Source of the DNA: Hydractinia symbiolongicarpus
Taxonomy: Eukaryota > Cnidaria > Hydrozoa > Anthoathecata > Hydractiniidae
Direction: 5' to 3'
NCBI RefSeq assembly: GCF_029227915.1
Contig: NC_079889.1
Coordinates: 6,388,001-6,452,000, forward strand
Length of the DNA stretch: 64,000 nt
Shown here: positions 61,001-64,000 of the stretch, one piece after another
Numbering within the stretch: position 1 is the first letter of the stretch
Layout of the letters: each line of letters opens with the position of its first letter
Program-made: the position numbers and the translations under genes
Notes under the pieces: generated by a model
Database searches by the model: none
What the model was told of the DNA's origin: nothing
The model's input: only the letters and a program-made list of their open reading frames with translations

Positions 61001-62758
61001 GTTCCATCTGCCTGCGCAGGTTACCATTGTACTATTTCTTCCAGTCACAATGGGCTACAACGTCCCAAGTCATTTTTCTTAGCGCCATGGCCTTACAACA
61101 CTCTTAACTACGTGCACAGTCCTATAAAGGCCGTAATATGGCCTTTTGCAGTCTAATAAAGGCTTAACACGTAAATCACGTGGTTTCACCTGCCTGCGCA
61201 GCTTACCATTGGACTAGTCGTTCCAGTCTCAATGCGCTACAACTTCCCAAGTCATTTTCATTAGCGCCGTCGCCTTAGAACACTCTTAACTACGTGCACA
61301 GTCCTATAAAGGCTGTAATATGGCCTTTTGCAGTCCAATAGAGGCCTCACAAGTAAATCACGTGGTTTCACCTGCATGCGCAGGTTACCGTTGGACTATT
61401 CCTTACAGTCTCAATGCACTACAACGTTCCAATAGGTTTTCCTTGGCGCTGTGGCTTTACAACACTCTTAACTACGTGCACAGTCCTATAAAGGCCGTAA
61501 TATGGCCTTTTGCAGTCCAATAAAGGCCGCAGACGTAAATCACGTGGTTCCATCTGCCTGCAAAGGTTACCATTGGACTAGTTGTTCCAGTCTCAATGCA
61601 CTGCAACGTTCCAAGAGGTTTTCCTTAGCGCCATGGCCTTACAACACTCTTAACTACGTGCACAGTCCTATAAAGGCCGTAATATGGCCTTTTGCAGTCT
61701 AATAAAGGCTTCACACGTAAATCACGTGGTTTCACCTGCCTGCGCAGCTTACCATTGGACTAGTCGTTCCAGTCTCAATGCGCTACAACTTCCCAAGTCA
61801 TTTTCATTAGCGCCGTCGCCTTAGAACGCTCTTAACTACGTGCACAGTCCTATAAAGGCTGTAATATGGCCTTTTGCAGTCCAATAAAGGCCTCACAATT
61901 AAATCACGTGGTTTCACCTGCCTGCTAAGGTTACCATTGGACTATTCCTTCCAGTCTCAATGCGCTACAACGTCCCAAGTCATTTTCATTAGCGACGTCG
62001 CCTTAGAACGCTCTTAACTACGTGCACAGTCCTATAAAGGCTGTAATATGGCCTTTTGCAGTCTAATAAAGGCTTCACACGTAAATCACGTGGTTTCACC
62101 TGCCTGCGCAGGTTACCAATGTACTATTCCTTCAAATGTCAATGCACTACAACGTTCCAAGAGGTTTTTCTTAGCGCTGTGGCCTGACAACACTCTTAAC
62201 TACGTTCACAGTCCTATAAAGGCCGTAATATGGCCTTTTGCAGTCCAATAAAGGCCGCAGACGTAAATCACGCGGTTTCATCCACCTGCGCAGGTTACCA
62301 TTGGACTAGTTGTTCCAGTTTCAATGCTCTACAACGTCCCAAGTCATTTTCATTAGCGCTGTTGACTTAGAACGCGCTTAACTACGTTCACAGTCCTATA
62401 AAGGCTGTAATATGGACTTTTGCAGTCTAATAAACGCCTCACACCTAGATCACGTGGTTCCATCTGCCTGCGCACGCTACCATTGGACTATTCCTTCCAG
62501 TCTCAATGCGCTACAACGTTCCAAGTGGTTCTCCTTATCGCTGTGGCCTTAGAACACTCTTAACTACGTGCACAGTCCATTAAAGGCTGTAACATGGCCT
62601 TTTGCAGTCTAATAAATGCTTCACACGTAAATCACGTGGTTTCACCTACCTACGCAGGTTACCATTGGACTAGTTGTTCCAGTCTCAATGCGTTACAACG
62701 TCCCAAGTCATTTTCATTAGCGCTGTGGCCTTAGAACGTTCTTAACTACGTGCACAGT
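57482..62758 (+). repeat. 10-9-10 monomer HOR series
   Basis: The CTATTTCTTCC/CAGTCACAATGGGC monomer starts units at 57482, 59302 and 60939. The first unit is 1820 bp (10 monomers), the second 1637 bp (9 monomers, one of them 181 bp) and the third 1820 bp. Units 1 and 3 share AGTCATTTTTCTTAG and CCAATAGAGGCC, while unit 2 has AGTCATTTTCCTTAG and CCAATAAAGGCC. The middle unit replaces the AATAAACGCC section with TATATCACG, TATACAAG and TATAGAGG monomers. Confidence 0.75.
60394..60574 (+). repeat. 181-bp monomer (CCAAGAGATTTTCTTAG)
   Basis: A TATATCACG-type monomer reads CAAGAGATTTTCTTAG near 60521-60536 where its relatives read CAAGAGGTTTTTCTTAG, a loss of one base plus a change. The deletion shifts the usual open frame, so a different start opens a 63-codon frame at 60419. 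No other copy carries it. Confidence 0.88.
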
Positions 62759-63486
62759 CCTATAAAGGCTGTAATATGGCCTTTTGCAGTCTAATAAAGG
62801 CTTCACACGTAAATCACGTGGTTTCACCTGCCTGCGCAGGTTACCAATGTACTATTCCTTCAAATGTCAATGCACTACAACGTTCCAAGAGGTTTTTCTT
62901 AGCGCTGTGGCCTGACAACACTCTTAACTACGTTCACAGTCCTATAAAGGCCGTAATATGGCCTTTTGCAGTCCAATAAAGGCCGCAGACGTAAATCACG
63001 CGGTTTCATCCACCTGCGCAGGTTACCATTGGACTAGTTGTTCCAGTTTCAATGCTCTACAACGTCCCAAGTCATTTTCATTAGCGCTGTTGACTTAGAA
63101 CGCGCTTAACTACGTTCACAGTCCTATAAAGGCTGTAATATGGACTTTTGCAGTCTAATAAACGCCTCACACCTAGATCACGTGGTTCCATCTGCCTGCG
63201 CACGCTACCATTGGACTATTCCTTCCAGTCTCAATGCGCTACAACGTTCCAAGTGGTTCTCCTTATCGCTGTGGCCTTAGAACACTCTTAACTACGTGCA
63301 CAGTCCATTAAAGGCTGTAACATGGCCTTTTGCAGTCTAATAAATGCTTCACACGTAAATCACGTGGTTTCACCTACCTACGCAGGTTACCATTGGACTA
63401 GTTGTTCCAGTCTCAATGCGTTACAACGTCCCAAGTCATTTTCATTAGCGCTGTGGCCTTAGAACGTTCTTAACTATGTGCACAGT
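62031..63486 (+). repeat. 4-monomer (728 bp) tandem duplication
   Basis: 62031-62758 and 62759-63486 match in order: TGTACTATTCCTTCAAATG, GCGGTTTCATCCACC, ATGGACTTTT with AAACGCC, and TAACATGG with CTACCTACGCAGG. The last monomer of copy 1 ends CTTAACTACGTG and that of copy 2 ends CTTAACTATGTG, so the junction falls inside that monomer. Confidence 0.85.
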
Positions 63487-64000
63487 CCTATAAAGACTGT
63501 AATATGGCCTTTTGCAGTCTAATAAAGGCCTCACACGTAGATCACGTGGTTCCATCTGCCTGCGCAGGTTACCATTGTACTATTTCTTCCAGTCACAATG
63601 CGCTACAACGTCCCAAGTCATTTTCATTAGCGCCATGGCCTTACAACACTCTTAACTACGTTCACAGTCCTATAAAGGCTGCAATATAGCATTTTGCAGT
63701 CTAATAAAGGCCTCACACGTAGATCACGTGGTTCTATCTGCCTGCGCAGGTTACCATTGGACTAGTTGTTCCAGTCTCAATGCGCTACAACGTCCCAAGT
63801 CATTTTCATTAGCGCCGTCGACTTAGAACGCGCTTAACTACGTGCACAGTCCTATAAAGGCTGTAATATGGCCTTTTGCAGTCTAATAAAGGCCTCACAC
63901 GTAGATCACGTGGTTCCATCTGCCTGCGCAGGTTACCATTGGACTATTCCTTACAGTCTCAATGCACTACAACGTTCCAAGAGGTTTTCCTTGGCGCTGT
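63487..64000 (+). repeat. Array continues past the window edge
   Basis: Two complete monomers and a 150-bp partial one (63851-64000) follow. The monomer at 63669 has the GCAATATAGC tag, and the last has ACGTAGATC with CCTTACAG, which is the order of the 12-monomer module at 9463. Another module copy therefore probably begins here and runs out of the window. Confidence 0.85.

Larger units (their letters stand above)
1..64000 (+). repeat. 182-bp satellite array, head to tail
   Basis: The unit start (CCTATAAAGG or a close variant) recurs every 182 bp from base 1 to 63851, and all monomers lie in one orientation. Summed spacing gives 351 complete monomers plus a 150-bp partial copy. The only length changes I find total 32 bp: three 8-bp deletions and eight 1-bp deletions. 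Conserved stretches include GGCCTTTTGCAGTC, TCACGTGGTT, GCAGGTTACCATTG, CAGTCTCAATGC and CTTAACTACG. Variation clusters at unit positions 91-104 and 128-160. A unit of this size and an array of this purity are known from centromeric and pericentromeric satellites of many eukaryotes; the family and host are not recognisable to me. No break in phase suggests a transposon or unique insert anywhere. Both array edges lie outside the window. Confidence 0.98.

Noticed and set aside
1-64000. CRISPR array
   Set aside because: The repeat is 182 bp with no short repeat plus unique spacer pattern. All of the unit is repeated.
1-64000. Hammerhead ribozyme in the satellite, as in some animal satellites
   Set aside because: I find no CTGATGA core paired with a GAAA element in the right order on the + strand monomer, and no obvious match on the other strand.
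1-64000. tRNA, rRNA or 5S rRNA tandem array
   Set aside because: The unit shows no tRNA A/B boxes in tRNA spacing and no similarity that I can recognise to 5S or other rRNA.
1-64000. Bacterial or phage origin with a novel gene system
   Set aside because: There are no genes, operons or ribosome sites. Hierarchical tandem repeats of a nucleosome-sized unit over 64 kb fit eukaryotic satellite DNA.
1-64000. Assignment to a named satellite family such as primate alpha satellite or Arabidopsis 178-bp repeat
   Set aside because: Unit length and sequence do not match any family that I can recall with confidence. A search of satellite databases with the consensus would decide it.

Overview
The whole 64 kb window is one uninterrupted head-to-tail satellite DNA array. 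The basic unit is 182 bp, about 47% G+C by hand count on a typical copy. Tracking the recurring unit start (a CCTATAAAGG-like stretch that begins at base 1) gives 351 complete monomers plus a 150-bp partial one at 63851-64000. By landmark spacing about 342 monomers are exactly 182 bp; four are 181 bp, two are 180 bp and three are 174 bp. Every monomer lies in the same orientation. I see no unique DNA, no transposable element, no RNA gene and no credible protein gene. Neither edge of the array is in the window.

This is eukaryotic chromosomal heterochromatin. The nucleosome-sized unit, tens of kilobases of pure tandem repeat and several orders of higher-order repeat (HOR) are typical of centromeric or pericentromeric satellites. 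I do not recognise the satellite family and cannot name the organism; centromere function is an inference that needs CENH3/CENP-A data.

Layout. (1) 1-8734: older mixed arrangement with direct copies spaced by 17 and 25 monomers. (2) 8735-16560: a 12-monomer module present at both ends, with a 10-monomer (1820 bp) HOR in tandem between them. (3) 16561-26570: the most regular part, five consecutive copies of an 11-monomer, 2002-bp HOR, itself showing an alternating 4004-bp pattern. (4) 26571-29300: shortened 10-monomer derivatives of that HOR. (5) About 29640-34940: a displaced copy of roughly 4.5-10.6 kb, offset by about 25.1 kb falling to 24.4 kb. (6) 32211-38032: a 17-monomer (3093 bp) HOR in tandem. 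(7) 38033-43820: a mixed region that partly recurs 5278 bp further on. (8) 43821-47823: a second 2002-bp tandem duplication with a different monomer order. (9) 48225-50043: short mixed stretch. (10) 50044-53295: a divergent cassette region with three 174-bp monomers. (11) 53296-55479: another copy of the module in (2). (12) 55480-64000: recent 7-, 10-, 9- and 4-monomer duplications.

Within each monomer the recurring sequence landmarks are: three alternating AAAGGCC/GGCCTTT arms near the start, TATAAA and AATAAA hexamers, a CACGTG E-box within ATCACGTG (it also fits the yeast CDEI consensus), a perfect 10-bp palindrome CCTGCGCAGG, a variable box at unit positions 91-104, a second variable stretch at 128-160, and GTGCAC near the end. 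Roughly a third of the monomers contain a 66-67 codon open frame. Because 182 leaves a remainder of 2 when divided by 3, these frames cannot join into a repeat protein, and I reject them as genes.
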